In this document: positions 1 to 8,409 of the stretch, in pieces | How the letters are laid out: each line of letters opens with the position of its first letter | Numbering within the stretch: the stretch's first letter is position 1 | From: JAABRT01 sp038259155 | GTDB lineage: Bacteria; Gemmatimonadota; Gemmatimonadetes; Gemmatimonadales; Gemmatimonadaceae | Assembly: GCA_038259155.1 (NCBI GenBank) | Contig: JBBSPE010000029.1 | Coordinates: forward strand, 1 to 37,511 | Direction: 5' to 3' | DNA length: 37,511 nucleotides | Made by a program: the position numbers and the translations under genes | The notes under the pieces: model-generated | Told to the model about the DNA's origin: nothing | Database searches by the model: none | Seen by the model: the letters and a program-made list of their open reading frames with translations, nothing else

Positions 1-1741
1 ACGGCGGAGGAATGGGCGCCAGCGGGTCCTGATCGATGTCGAGCGCGCTCACCGTGGGCACCACGCACGTGAGCGGCTCCTGCACGGAGACGGTTCCGCA
101 CGCGAGCGCCTGCGCAATCAGGCCGGCGGCAGCGGTGTAGCCTGCCTGGCCACCGGGCGCGCCCTCCCACGAGACGGGAGACGACATGCGGAGACTCGAG
201 CCCACGTCGCCAGGTAGCAGCGGACATACCCCCTCGGCCACCACAGCTGCATCGCTCTCGAGCGATGCTGCACCGGCCAATGCTGTGTGCGCCGGCGTCG
301 CACAGAGCGTCGCCTCCACGAACGGCGATCCGGTCCACGACATGAGCGTCGCCCCGGGCGCGATGCGCGACCCGCCGTTGCCACGGCCACTGGCAACGGC
401 AATCCGCCGCAGCTGCTGCGGATAGCCGCCGAGATCTCGCAGTTGCTGCATGAACCCGGTGCGCGACGCACTCACGCTCACCTGGTCGCGGTTCACGTAG
501 TCAACGAGAAACTCTTGATTGGCCGGCGTCGCGAGCAGATCGGCCGCGTCGGCGGCGAGCGGTGACGCGTTGCGGAAGCAGTGCGTGAACCACTGCACTG
601 CGGGCGAGGTGCACGACCCGCGATGCGGCGTGTCCACCGAAAAGTAGAGGTGCGTCTGGTGCGACAAGCCGCGCTGCTCCATCCACGCCAGCGCATAGCG
701 GGTGCACAGCCCGCCCATGCTCACCCCACCCGTGGCGATCGGGTTGGACGTGCGCTGCGCGATGGCGTTCAGGCACGCCACGACCACCTGCGCGTTTCGC
801 TCCATCAGGTCCGCGCCGTTGGAATACGCCAACAGGATCACGTCGTGTCCAGCGGCCCGAAGTTGCTGGAGCAGTCCATGCTGATTCCACATATCGTGCA
901 GGTATTCGCACGAGTAGCCGCCGGGAAAGCCCTCCGCCACGAGCACTGGGTTGCTGACGCTGTCATGGTCCACCGCGCGAAACACCCACGCGGTGCCGGT
1001 ATTGCCGTTGCTCGCACGCAGCGGCCACGTTTCATCGGGCAGCGGCGGTGCCGGAAAGCTGCCCATGTCCACCGTGCCTCGTGCCGTGCGCACGACGTCG
1101 CCCCATCGGCAACGCACGGCAAACGTCACGACGTCGCCGGTGGGATGCTGCGAGACCAGCGTATCGCCGAAAGCGAGCCGCCGCCAGCCACCACCATCAC
1201 CGGGATCGAACTCGATCGCATCGGGCCGTGCATCCAGCGCCGGCGCGAAGTAGAAGCGCTCGTCGAGCACCCAGCGAATCACCCGACTGCGAAAACGCGG
1301 CGAAGCCTGCGCCCACTGCGCGGCCATGGGCGTGCCGGCGAAAAAAATCGTCTGCGACTCGATGACATTCGCCAGCGGCGGCACCACGCCGGGAATGATC
1401 GTTCCGGCTTCCACCGCCGACATGACACGCGCGTTGAATGCGTCCGTTGGCCGAGACGCGTTGAAACTCGTGATGCTGATCGGCAGTGGTCCGTCGGAAC
1501 GCATGTTGTACGTGAGCGCGGCGAGGTCAAGCTGCGTGGGCACCATGCCAGCGACCAGTTGCGCTTGTCGCAGCGCACTCATGCACCCTTGCCACATGCC
1601 CAGCGAGATGGCCGGTGCATGCTGCGCGCCATCCGGCAGCGGCAGCCGCCCCCACCAGTTGAACAAACCGGTGGGAATGGTCTGTGCGTCCGCCTGCTCA
1701 CGCAGCGTGGAAAGCTGCGCAACGAGCGCCGCGTTGATCAC
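1..1741 (-). CDS. Alpha/beta hydrolase (esterase/lipase-like), C-terminus cut by window edge
   Basis: This frame is open from a GTG at 1741 to the window edge, giving at least 580 residues with the stop outside. The GTG shares four bases (GTGA) with the stop of the DyP peroxidase gene, so the two are probably translationally coupled. The middle of the protein looks like an alpha/beta hydrolase: a strand-turn VAEGFPGG near residue 270 and the nucleophile elbow GGVSMGG with Ser341, followed by a helix and SVDTPHRG, typical of lipase-like folds. I could not assign the catalytic Asp and His with certainty. The first ~250 residues match no domain I recognise. No signal peptide is visible. Substrate is unknown; an ester or lipid is the family expectation. 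A different long frame on the opposite strand (581-2224) is a GC-driven shadow of this gene and the next. Confidence 0.8.
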   Translation of the reverse strand, partial: MINAALVAQLSTLREQADAQTIPTGLFNWWGRLPLPDGAQHAPAISLGMWQGCMSALRQAQLVAGMVPTQLDLAALTYNMRSDGPLPISITSFNASRPTDAFNARVMSAVEAGTIIPGVVPPLANVIESQTIFFAGTPMAAQWAQASPRFRSRVIRWVLDERFYFAPALDARPDAIEFDPGDGGGWRRLAFGDTLVSQHPTGDVVTFAVRCRWGDVVRTARGTVDMGSFPAPPLPDETWPLRASNGNTGTAWVFRAVDHDSVSNPVLVAEGFPGGYSCEYLHDMWNQHGLLQQLRAAGHDVILLAYSNGADLMERNAQVVVACLNAIAQRTSNPIATGGVSMGGLCTRYALAWMEQRGLSHQTHLYFSVDTPHRGSCTSPAVQWFTHCFRNASPLAADAADLLATPANQEFLVDYVNRDQVSVSASRTGFMQQLRDLGGYPQQLRRIAVASGRGNGGSRIAPGATLMSWTGSPFVEATLCATPAHTALAGAASLESDAAVVAEGVCPLLPGDVGSSLRMSSPVSWEGAPGGQAGYTAAAGLIAQALACGTVSVQEPLTCVVPTVSALDIDQDPLAPIPPP

Positions 1742-3183
1742 GCGGGCGCCGTCGTGGATAGAAAGCGCAGTCCGCCAATTCCCGGGAGCATGCAGTACAC
1801 GCTGCCGCGCGTTTCCACGAGGCGCGGGACGTCGCTGATCACGACGGGATCCCGCGAGTCTGGTGTGCGAATCACGAACTGTCCCCCACTCGCGGGATTC
1901 GCACCCAGGATTGGATCCCGGGTGCCGCGCATACCCACGGCGGAGAGGTCCATGTTGGCCCACGTACCGAGCAGGAACTCGTACTGCATGGAGAGGTCGC
2001 CGCAAATGAAGAAGCCAACGAGACCACGCTCCACGCCGTCGTCGCCGGTTGCCGGATCGTACGCCGCGCCGTACGCGATGGCGCGACGGATGATACGGCG
2101 GCTGTACGGCTTGCCCATCACGCGCGCACTGCGCGGATTCATGCGCCGCGCGTGCGCACCCACCGGGCAGCGCTGGCCCTCGGCGTCGTCAAAAAAGGTG
2201 TTGTGTTCCTTGCTCGGCGCGTAATCGAACCGGTCGATGTGCGCGCTGTTCACGTGGTCGGCGGGAGCATCGGGCGCCAAGGTGAGCGGTGTGCCGTCCC
2301 GCCAGCGCCCCATGAGCTTTGCCGCCACCATTTCGGGGTCCATGCGAAACCGCTCACCCGACCGCTCGATGAGCGATTCGAATGCCACCACATCCTGCTT
2401 GAGCACGCGAAACGCGCCGTACGTCGCATTGTCGCACAGAGCCGGCGGCAGATCGCCAATGAAGTTGCCGTTGTACTGGTTCACGTACCCGCGCCCGAGC
2501 AAAAACTCGCCCGGGGAACACTCGGGTTGCATATCGGCGCGCTGGCGTCCGGGCACGCCCTGAATGCGCGGCTGCCCAATGCCGTCCTTGTAACCAAAAT
2601 GCACCTTGCCGTCTGGCAGCGCGTTCGCGTCGAGCTGCTCGTGCACGGTCACGCCGTGCTCGGAAAACAGTACGCCGAGTGAGGCGGACAACGCCTCAAC
2701 AGGGCCCAGGGCATGCCCGTGCGTGTACAGCGACACGATCGCGTGAACGGTCGGGGTGTCCGGCCCGCCCAGCATCCAGTGTTCCGGCGCACTGTCTCCA
2801 GTGTCGCCGAGAATCGCCACTTTGTCTGCCGGTGCCGCGGGGCCCTGCTGGAAGGCGGCCGGAAACAGGGCCAGTAACGAATCCGGCAGCCCGAACGCGT
2901 GCAGACCCGCCCACGTGAAACCGATTGTCATGCAGTAGGGAGGTTTCTCGTCCCAATGCTCGGCCGTGGACACCTTGGGGCCGGTGCCCGGCGCCTCCGG
3001 CAGCACCGCGCGCACAAAGGCCGCAGCCCCAGCAGCGGACGCGAAACCCAGCGCGAAGTGCCGAGCACGTCCGGCGGAATAGCCTCGCACGACATTCGCC
3101 TGAACGTCCGCGAGGTCGATGGGCGCGGTGGCGTCAGCGCTCGCGCTCGAGTGGGCGCTCACGCTATCGGTGGCTGTCGGCAT
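1738..3183 (-). CDS. DyP-type heme peroxidase
   Basis: The 481-residue product carries both DyP hallmarks: the distal motif GYKDG (residues 197-201, catalytic Asp200) and the proximal segment CPVGAHARRMNPR (339-351), where His344 should be the axial heme ligand. DyP peroxidases use hydrogen peroxide to oxidise dyes, phenolics and other bulky reductants; the natural substrate here cannot be read from sequence. The protein is longer than encapsulated DyPs (~300-350 residues), and I see neither an encapsulin gene nor a Tat signal, so a cytosolic enzyme is likely. The ATG start at 3183 lies inside the last codons of the upstream gene (20-base overlap), and its TGA overlaps the GTG of the downstream hydrolase. 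This makes it the middle member of a tight three-gene operon. Confidence 0.93.
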   Translation of the reverse strand: MPTATDSVSAHSSASADATAPIDLADVQANVVRGYSAGRARHFALGFASAAGAAAFVRAVLPEAPGTGPKVSTAEHWDEKPPYCMTIGFTWAGLHAFGLPDSLLALFPAAFQQGPAAPADKVAILGDTGDSAPEHWMLGGPDTPTVHAIVSLYTHGHALGPVEALSASLGVLFSEHGVTVHEQLDANALPDGKVHFGYKDGIGQPRIQGVPGRQRADMQPECSPGEFLLGRGYVNQYNGNFIGDLPPALCDNATYGAFRVLKQDVVAFESLIERSGERFRMDPEMVAAKLMGRWRDGTPLTLAPDAPADHVNSAHIDRFDYAPSKEHNTFFDDAEGQRCPVGAHARRMNPRSARVMGKPYSRRIIRRAIAYGAAYDPATGDDGVERGLVGFFICGDLSMQYEFLLGTWANMDLSAVGMRGTRDPILGANPASGGQFVIRTPDSRDPVVISDVPRLVETRGSVYCMLPGIGGLRFLSTTAPA

Positions 3184-3664
3184 GCTGGATCTCGAGGACG
3201 GTCATGTCGGGATAGGCGGACCACGGTTGCACAGCCTCCATGTTGTTTGCGTCCACGAACGCCACGAAGTCTTCCGGGTAGCGCTCCACGGGCAGTCGGG
3301 GCGCTCCCTGCACGAACATGAGCATGGCGTTGAACGCCGGGCCCAGCACCGCCACGAAGTCCATGAGGTATGAGCGCAGGTCGCCATCGTACGACGTGAT
3401 CACCATGAGCGTGCTGAAGTCCTGCGAGGGCAGAAACCGCGCGAAGTGCACGTAGTGGAGCGACCGCAGCGCCTCATCGATGCTCGGCTGGATGGCCTTG
3501 ATGCTCGCCAGCAGGGCCGGCATCTGCGCGGGCGATTTGAGCCGGAGGAACAGGTTCAACCCGCGCTGCACGGTGTGTTCGAGGGACGAGCTGGCTGGAG
3601 CGGACGATGGACTGGTCACCGCGCCGAGCGACGGCGCGGGATGGTGACGGTGCAGGGAGTGCAT
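3164..3664 (-). CDS. DyP-associated hypothetical protein
   Basis: A 166-residue soluble protein with no catalytic motif that I recognise. The segment around residues 65-115 (HYVHFARFLP, then ITSYDGDLRSYLMDF) resembles, from memory, a ferredoxin-like region found in or beside large DyP-type peroxidases, so a partner or accessory domain is plausible. It is first in the operon with the peroxidase and overlaps it by 20 bases. The start is uncertain. The ATG at 3664 has no good ribosome binding site, whereas an in-frame CTG at 3691 sits six bases after a perfect GAGGAGG (3698-3704). The CTG would add nine residues (CTG-AAC-CTT-CTC...). The frame is well supported by the overlap and by continuation of the reading frame; function is unknown. 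Confidence 0.75.
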   Translation of the reverse strand: MHSLHRHHPAPSLGAVTSPSSAPASSSLEHTVQRGLNLFLRLKSPAQMPALLASIKAIQPSIDEALRSLHYVHFARFLPSQDFSTLMVITSYDGDLRSYLMDFVAVLGPAFNAMLMFVQGAPRLPVERYPEDFVAFVDANNMEAVQPWSAYPDMTVLEIQHADSHR

Positions 3665-3697
3665 GACCGCTGCCAGCGAGAGAAGGTTCAGGGCACA

Positions 3698-3704
3698 CCT
3701 CCTC
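3698..3704 (-). promoter_or_regulatory. Strong Shine-Dalgarno GAGGAGG
   Basis: GAGGAGG on the minus strand lies 33 bases before the ATG of the DyP-associated gene but only six bases before an in-frame CTG (3691-3689). The GTG triplets nearby either overlap the site or lead quickly to a stop. The spacing suggests that translation starts at CTG, or that the annotated ATG is a secondary start. Confidence 0.5.
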
Positions 3705-3782
3705 GCGTGCCGGTTCCGCTACGTTACGCCGCGCCTATGTTAATCGCAAGCAATCCACGTTTGACCCACGGAGACCCCACGA

Positions 3783-6700
3783 GTGCCAATCGCGACGCGG
3801 TCGCTCGAGTGCTATCTGCCCCGCATGCTGCAGGAACAGCTCGCCCACAACGCCGTGAAGGCGGGTGCGCTGCTCACCAACGTACACGCGGCCGTGCTGC
3901 TCTCCGACCTGCAGGGCTTCACCGCGCTGGTGGAGCGCTACTCGCGCGGTGGACGCACCGGACTCGAAGAACTCACCTGGCGACTCAATCAGTACTTCGC
4001 GGATCTCGTCACGGTGGTGTCGGAACATGGTGGCGACATTGTCTCAATCGCCGGCGACGCGTTTCTCTGTGTCTGGCGCACTGACTCGGAAGCGTTGCTG
4101 GAGCAATGCGTCGCGTCAGCCGCCGCCGCCGGCCTCGCGATTCAGGCGCATCGGGCCTCGCAGCAGGACCCGTCCATGATTGCCCTCGAAACGCGCATCG
4201 GGATTGGCGCCGGACCCACCAGCGTGGCCACCGTGGGAGGGATGCAGGGCAAGTGGGAGCTCTTGGTGAGCGGACGGGCCCTGATGGACGCCGTCGAGAG
4301 CGAGTCCCTCGCCAGAGCGGGCGAGGTGGTACTGGCGCCAACCGCGTGGAATCGCGTGGAGACCCGCGGACACGCCCGTCGCTCGGCAACCGGCGCCCTC
4401 GTTCTCGAGCGTCTGGACGCGGCCGCACCAAGCGCGGCAGCGCCAACGGCCGCACCCTCCGTATCGGCTCCCCCCCGCACCGAACTGCCGCTTGCCGTTC
4501 TTCACGCACACGTGCCAGCCGCCGTCCTCGACCGCCTGCACTCCCCCTCGGAGACGTGGCTGGCCGAGAGCCGTGGCGTGACCGTGCTGTTCACCGCGAT
4601 ACCTCCCGTCACGCACGACGCCGACGCCGACGCCGACGCAGCCGCTGACTCACTGATGCGCACGCAGGACGCGGTCGCCACCTTTCAGGACATCACGGCC
4701 CGATTCGAGGGCACCGCGAAAGTGGACGTTGACGGCAAAGGCATCCTGCTCCTGGCCACGTGGGGCCTGCCCCCGCGCTCGCACGAGGATGACGCCACGC
4801 GTGCCGTCCGGGCCGCCATGGAGCTGCGCCGCGAGCTCGCCAAACAGGGACGCCCGGTCACGATCGGTGTCGCGACCGGGCGCGTGATCTGCGGATCGTT
4901 CGGATCGGATGTGCGTCGAGACTACATGGTGCGCGGCGACGCGATCAACCTCGCCGCCCGCCTCATGGGCGTTGCCGCGAACGAACCAGCCAGCGAAGGC
5001 ATTGCGTGCGACGACGCCACCATCATCGCCACGCGCGGCGCGATCAGCTTTCAGCAGCTCCCGACCGTGACCGTGAAGGGCCGCGAGGCGCCGGTGGTGA
5101 TCGGACGCCCTGTTGCGCGGCGCGACCGGATGGCCGCCACCGCCGATGCCACCGTGACCGCAAGCTCGACCGCCACCGCGATTGGCCGCGCCCCCGAGCG
5201 CGAACAACTGCGCGCCGCTTGGCATGCACTGCGCGAGAGCGGCACAAGCAGCGTGCGCGTGATCGAGGGCGATGCTGGTCTGGGCAAATCCATGCTGGTG
5301 GATGAACTGGCACAGATCGCTGACACTGAGGGGGCGCAGGTGCTGCGCGTGGCGGCCGACGCCATCGACCGCGCCACACCCTACTTCGCGTGGCGACCGC
5401 TCTTCAGCGAGCTGCTCGGTGTCTCGCAGGACATTGATGCCGACCTGCTCAACGCGCGAAAGGCCAGCCTCACCACGGGCAGTCGCAAGAAGGCCAGCTA
5501 CCTGCTCGGGCGACTGGACGTCCCGGACGATCTCAAGCGCCTCCGACCGCTGCTGTCGAGCGTGCTGCCGGTACCGTTCGCGGACAACGACCTCACCATC
5601 GAGATGACGGGCGATGTGCGCGCCGACAACACGCGGCGGTTGCTCGTGTCCCTCCTGCAGCGGGCCGTGCGCGATCAGCCCACCGTACTCGTGGCCGAAG
5701 ATCTGCACTGGCTCGATTCAGCGTCTGCCGCACTCCTGCACGACGTGGCGCGGGACGTGCAGCCACTGCTGATCGTCGCCACCTCGCGTCCCGCCTCCGC
5801 AACCGACACGGCCGCGCTCCCCACGATGTCCCGTTTGCTCGCACTGCCGAGTACCGCCGTGTCGCGTCTGGACCTGCTGGGTGACGAGGAGACCGATCGA
5901 CTGATTGCGCGGCGCCTGGGCATCGACCGCGCGCCCGTCGCACTCTGCGAATACGTGCGAGACCGCGTCGCCGGTCATCCGTTTTTCTGCGAAGAGCTGC
6001 TCTACGCCATGCTCGGCAGCGGCGCCATCACGGTGCGCGACGGACGCTGCGTCGTGGGTGATCTCCAGTCACTCGACCTCCCCACCACGGTCGAGGGCGT
6101 GATCGTGAGCCGGCTCGACCGCCTCTCGGCGTCGCAGCAGATGTGTCTCAAGATTGCGTCTGTTGTCGGTCGCGCGTTCCGCGAGCGCATCGTGCGCGAG
6201 ACACACCCGGTCAAGGACGAGGGCCCGCGCGTCCGGGAGCATCTCGCGCAACTCACCGCTCTCGATCTCACCTCGCTGCAGGCGCCGGAACCGGAGTTGT
6301 CATACCTGTTCCGTCACGTCACCACGCGCGACGTGACGTACGACCTCATGACCCGCGCGCAACGGCAGCCCCTGCACCGCTCGGTGGCCGAGTGGATGGA
6401 GCGCGTATACGCGGCCGAGCTCGATCCGGTGGCCGCGTTGCTGGCCTATCACTGGTCGCAGGCCGGCGATGCCGCGAAGTCGCTCGACTTTCTCGAACGC
6501 GCCGGTGCGCAGGCCGTGCGCGTTGGCTCATTCCGCGAAGCAGCGGCATTCTTCGAACAGGCGCTGGCGACGAGCGACGAAGCCACCTCGCAAGCCGATC
6601 CACTGCGCCGGGCGCGGTGGCGGCGTGGTCTGGGCACAGCGCGCTACTTTCTGGGAGACCTCAAGGGCAGCCGGGAGCAACTGGAGCTCGCGGTGCAGGC

Positions 6701-7949
6701 GCTCGACCGACCCGTGCCCACCAGTCCCCTCGGCGCTGGTGTGGCGCTACTGCGTGCCGCGGCGCAACAAGCGGCCATCCGCCAGTTCCCCAACACGTTT
6801 CAGGGGAGGCGCCGATGGGAACGCGCGCGCATCGACGACGCCACCTACTGCTACCGCACGCTCGGCCAGATCTACTTTCTGCAGGGTGAGCCGGCCGCCA
6901 CACTCGGATACCTCACCCTACGCGGACTCAACGTCGCCGAGGCAGCCGGGCCGTCACCGGAACACGCGCGCATTCTGGCGAACATGGGCACGCTCACGAG
7001 CCTCATTGGCCAGAAGACGTGGTCCGACTGGTACGGCGCGCGCGCCGTGGCCATGGCAGAACGTGAAGGACAGTACGCCGCGGCCGCGTACGTTTGGCAT
7101 ATTGACGCGCTGCGTGAGATCACGAACGGACATATTGAGCGCGCGCTGCGTGCGAACGACGCCGCGCAGCGACTCATCACGCAGCTGGGCGACTTCAATC
7201 TCGAAATGGAGGCCTGGAGCGTTCGCGCCATGGTGCTGGCCACCGCCATGGATTGCCTCACCGGGCCCGAGGTCGCGGAGCGCTGCATCAAGCGCGCCCG
7301 CATCGCGGACGGCGCCGCCATCGGCTGCTGGGCACAGCTCAACCTGGTGGACTTTGCGCTCGGCCGTGGCGACACCGCCGCGGCCACCGCCGCACTCGAC
7401 GCGGCACTCGCGTGGCACACGCGCCCTGGCGATCACGGCAGTGCACTGCTCAAGCAGCGCGGCATCGCAGTGCTGCGCGCCGCCCAGCAAGGCTGGCCGA
7501 AGGCAATCGAAGCGGCTCGACAGGTGATCACGCTCGTGCAGCGCACGCCTCCCACCGCCTACTTCGCAGCCGACGCGTGTGCGCGGGCGGTTGAAGTGCT
7601 CGCCGAGGCGCGCCGGATTGATGCGCCCGTCGCGGACGGACCCACCACGATCGAGCTCACGCGCGCGATTAAGCTGGTGCGTGCGCATGAGCGCAACTTC
7701 TGGCACCTGCGGGCGCGCGTGCCGTTCCTCGAGGGTCTGCTCGCTGAGGGGAACCGGGAGATCGATGCCGCGGTGGCCGCGTACACCAGAGCCGCCGAGC
7801 TCGCTCGGCGCGGCGAGATGCCGTACGAGCGCGCGCGTGCGCTGGGCGCGCTGGTCACTCTGCAGGGACAGGCAGCGCCCCCTACGGCCAAGGCCGAACT
7901 TGTGGTCATCTGCGCATCGCTCGGCGTCACGGCGCTGCGCGGACTCTAG
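3783..7949 (+). CDS. Soluble-adenylyl-cyclase-like protein: two cyclase domains, AAA-type NTPase, TPR region
   Basis: A 1388-residue signalling protein with the layout of mammalian soluble adenylyl cyclase (ADCY10). Domain C1 (about 35-190) has the metal Asp in SDLQGFT (Asp42) and AGDAFLCVW (Asp92). Domain C2 (about 260-420) lacks the first metal Asp (LFTAI) and has DGKG in place of the second, but keeps the transition-state pair in GDAINLAARL (Asn389, Arg393). The two halves therefore complement each other to one expected active site. A P-loop NTPase follows (Walker A GDAGLGKS, 496-503; Walker B VLVAEDLHW, Asp640), then helical TPR-like repeats from about 880 to the end. A loop in C2 is coded by four GACGC(C/A) repeats (4617-4640). 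The Lys usually four residues before the second metal Asp is Ser88. The GTG start follows GGAGA. No membrane segment is seen. Confidence 0.9.
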   Translation: MPIATRSLECYLPRMLQEQLAHNAVKAGALLTNVHAAVLLSDLQGFTALVERYSRGGRTGLEELTWRLNQYFADLVTVVSEHGGDIVSIAGDAFLCVWRTDSEALLEQCVASAAAAGLAIQAHRASQQDPSMIALETRIGIGAGPTSVATVGGMQGKWELLVSGRALMDAVESESLARAGEVVLAPTAWNRVETRGHARRSATGALVLERLDAAAPSAAAPTAAPSVSAPPRTELPLAVLHAHVPAAVLDRLHSPSETWLAESRGVTVLFTAIPPVTHDADADADAAADSLMRTQDAVATFQDITARFEGTAKVDVDGKGILLLATWGLPPRSHEDDATRAVRAAMELRRELAKQGRPVTIGVATGRVICGSFGSDVRRDYMVRGDAINLAARLMGVAANEPASEGIACDDATIIATRGAISFQQLPTVTVKGREAPVVIGRPVARRDRMAATADATVTASSTATAIGRAPEREQLRAAWHALRESGTSSVRVIEGDAGLGKSMLVDELAQIADTEGAQVLRVAADAIDRATPYFAWRPLFSELLGVSQDIDADLLNARKASLTTGSRKKASYLLGRLDVPDDLKRLRPLLSSVLPVPFADNDLTIEMTGDVRADNTRRLLVSLLQRAVRDQPTVLVAEDLHWLDSASAALLHDVARDVQPLLIVATSRPASATDTAALPTMSRLLALPSTAVSRLDLLGDEETDRLIARRLGIDRAPVALCEYVRDRVAGHPFFCEELLYAMLGSGAITVRDGRCVVGDLQSLDLPTTVEGVIVSRLDRLSASQQMCLKIASVVGRAFRERIVRETHPVKDEGPRVREHLAQLTALDLTSLQAPEPELSYLFRHVTTRDVTYDLMTRAQRQPLHRSVAEWMERVYAAELDPVAALLAYHWSQAGDAAKSLDFLERAGAQAVRVGSFREAAAFFEQALATSDEATSQADPLRRARWRRGLGTARYFLGDLKGSREQLELAVQALDRPVPTSPLGAGVALLRAAAQQAAIRQFPNTFQGRRRWERARIDDATYCYRTLGQIYFLQGEPAATLGYLTLRGLNVAEAAGPSPEHARILANMGTLTSLIGQKTWSDWYGARAVAMAEREGQYAAAAYVWHIDALREITNGHIERALRANDAAQRLITQLGDFNLEMEAWSVRAMVLATAMDCLTGPEVAERCIKRARIADGAAIGCWAQLNLVDFALGRGDTAAATAALDAALAWHTRPGDHGSALLKQRGIAVLRAAQQGWPKAIEAARQVITLVQRTPPTAYFAADACARAVEVLAEARRIDAPVADGPTTIELTRAIKLVRAHERNFWHLRARVPFLEGLLAEGNREIDAAVAAYTRAAELARRGEMPYERARALGALVTLQGQAAPPTAKAELVVICASLGVTALRGL

Positions 7950-7951
7950 AC

Positions 7952-7981
7952 CCCACGCCCCTACATCGGTCCCGGCGTGGG
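7952..7981. terminator. Hairpin between convergent genes
   Basis: CCCACGCC (7952-7959) and GGCGTGGG (7974-7981) form a perfect eight-base stem with a 14-base loop, just after the cyclase stop codon and covering the last codons of the convergent PH-domain gene. No U-tract follows on either strand, so termination is an inference from position and stem strength. Confidence 0.45.
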
Positions 7982-8401
7982 CAACACCACCTGCGGTGCC
8001 ACTCGCCGGAGCACCGCGAAGAACCGCTCCTCGTCGTCCGGCGAAATCAGCACCGACTTGCCCGTGGCGTACTGGATGTCGAGTCGCTGCAACGACAGCG
8101 CGGGCGCAGAAATCAGGCTGTTGGAGCGGCGAATGCGCTTGATCTGCGCAAGCGGCACGGTCACCCGCAGCGGCCCCGAACGCGCATGCAACTCAGTCGA
8201 CGTGACCCGGTACGACGTGTCCACGTAGATCCACACCACAAATGCGAGCGACAGGCCGAGCACGCCGAACGCGAGCCACGACGGTGACCGGCTCTGCATC
8301 ATCGTGGATCGCACGACAATTCCGGATACGAGGAGCAGCGGCACGAGAAGGAGCGCCGCCAGCCAGACATCGATGCGGGACCGGAAGACTTCGGGGGTCA
8401 T
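7961..8401 (-). CDS. Small membrane protein with bacterial PH-like domain
   Basis: 146 residues. Two membrane helices (about 12-30 and 41-60) precede a compact domain that reads YRVTSTELHARSGPL, then a VPLAQIKRIRRS strand and a DIQYATG...LISPDD hairpin. This pattern fits the YyaB-like bacterial PH domain family (bPH_4). Members are of unknown function and are placed at the membrane with the PH fold facing the cytoplasm. The ATG is eight bases after the stop of the metallo-hydrolase gene, so it is the last gene of the 14.1-8.0 kb minus-strand chain. Its end faces the cyclase gene across a shared hairpin. Confidence 0.75.
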   Translation of the reverse strand: MTPEVFRSRIDVWLAALLLVPLLLVSGIVVRSTMMQSRSPSWLAFGVLGLSLAFVVWIYVDTSYRVTSTELHARSGPLRVTVPLAQIKRIRRSNSLISAPALSLQRLDIQYATGKSVLISPDDEERFFAVLRRVAPQVVLPTPGPM

Positions 8402-8409
8402 GCGCGTTG

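Noticed and set aside
581..2224. 547-residue open frame on the plus strand
   Set aside because: It is antisense to the hydrolase and DyP genes, both of which have clear motifs. Its translation is Arg/His-rich without domains, as expected for a shadow in GC-rich DNA.
4617..4640. Phase-variable repeat in the cyclase gene
   Set aside because: The unit is six bases, so copy changes keep the frame; it only codes a short Asp-Ala loop.
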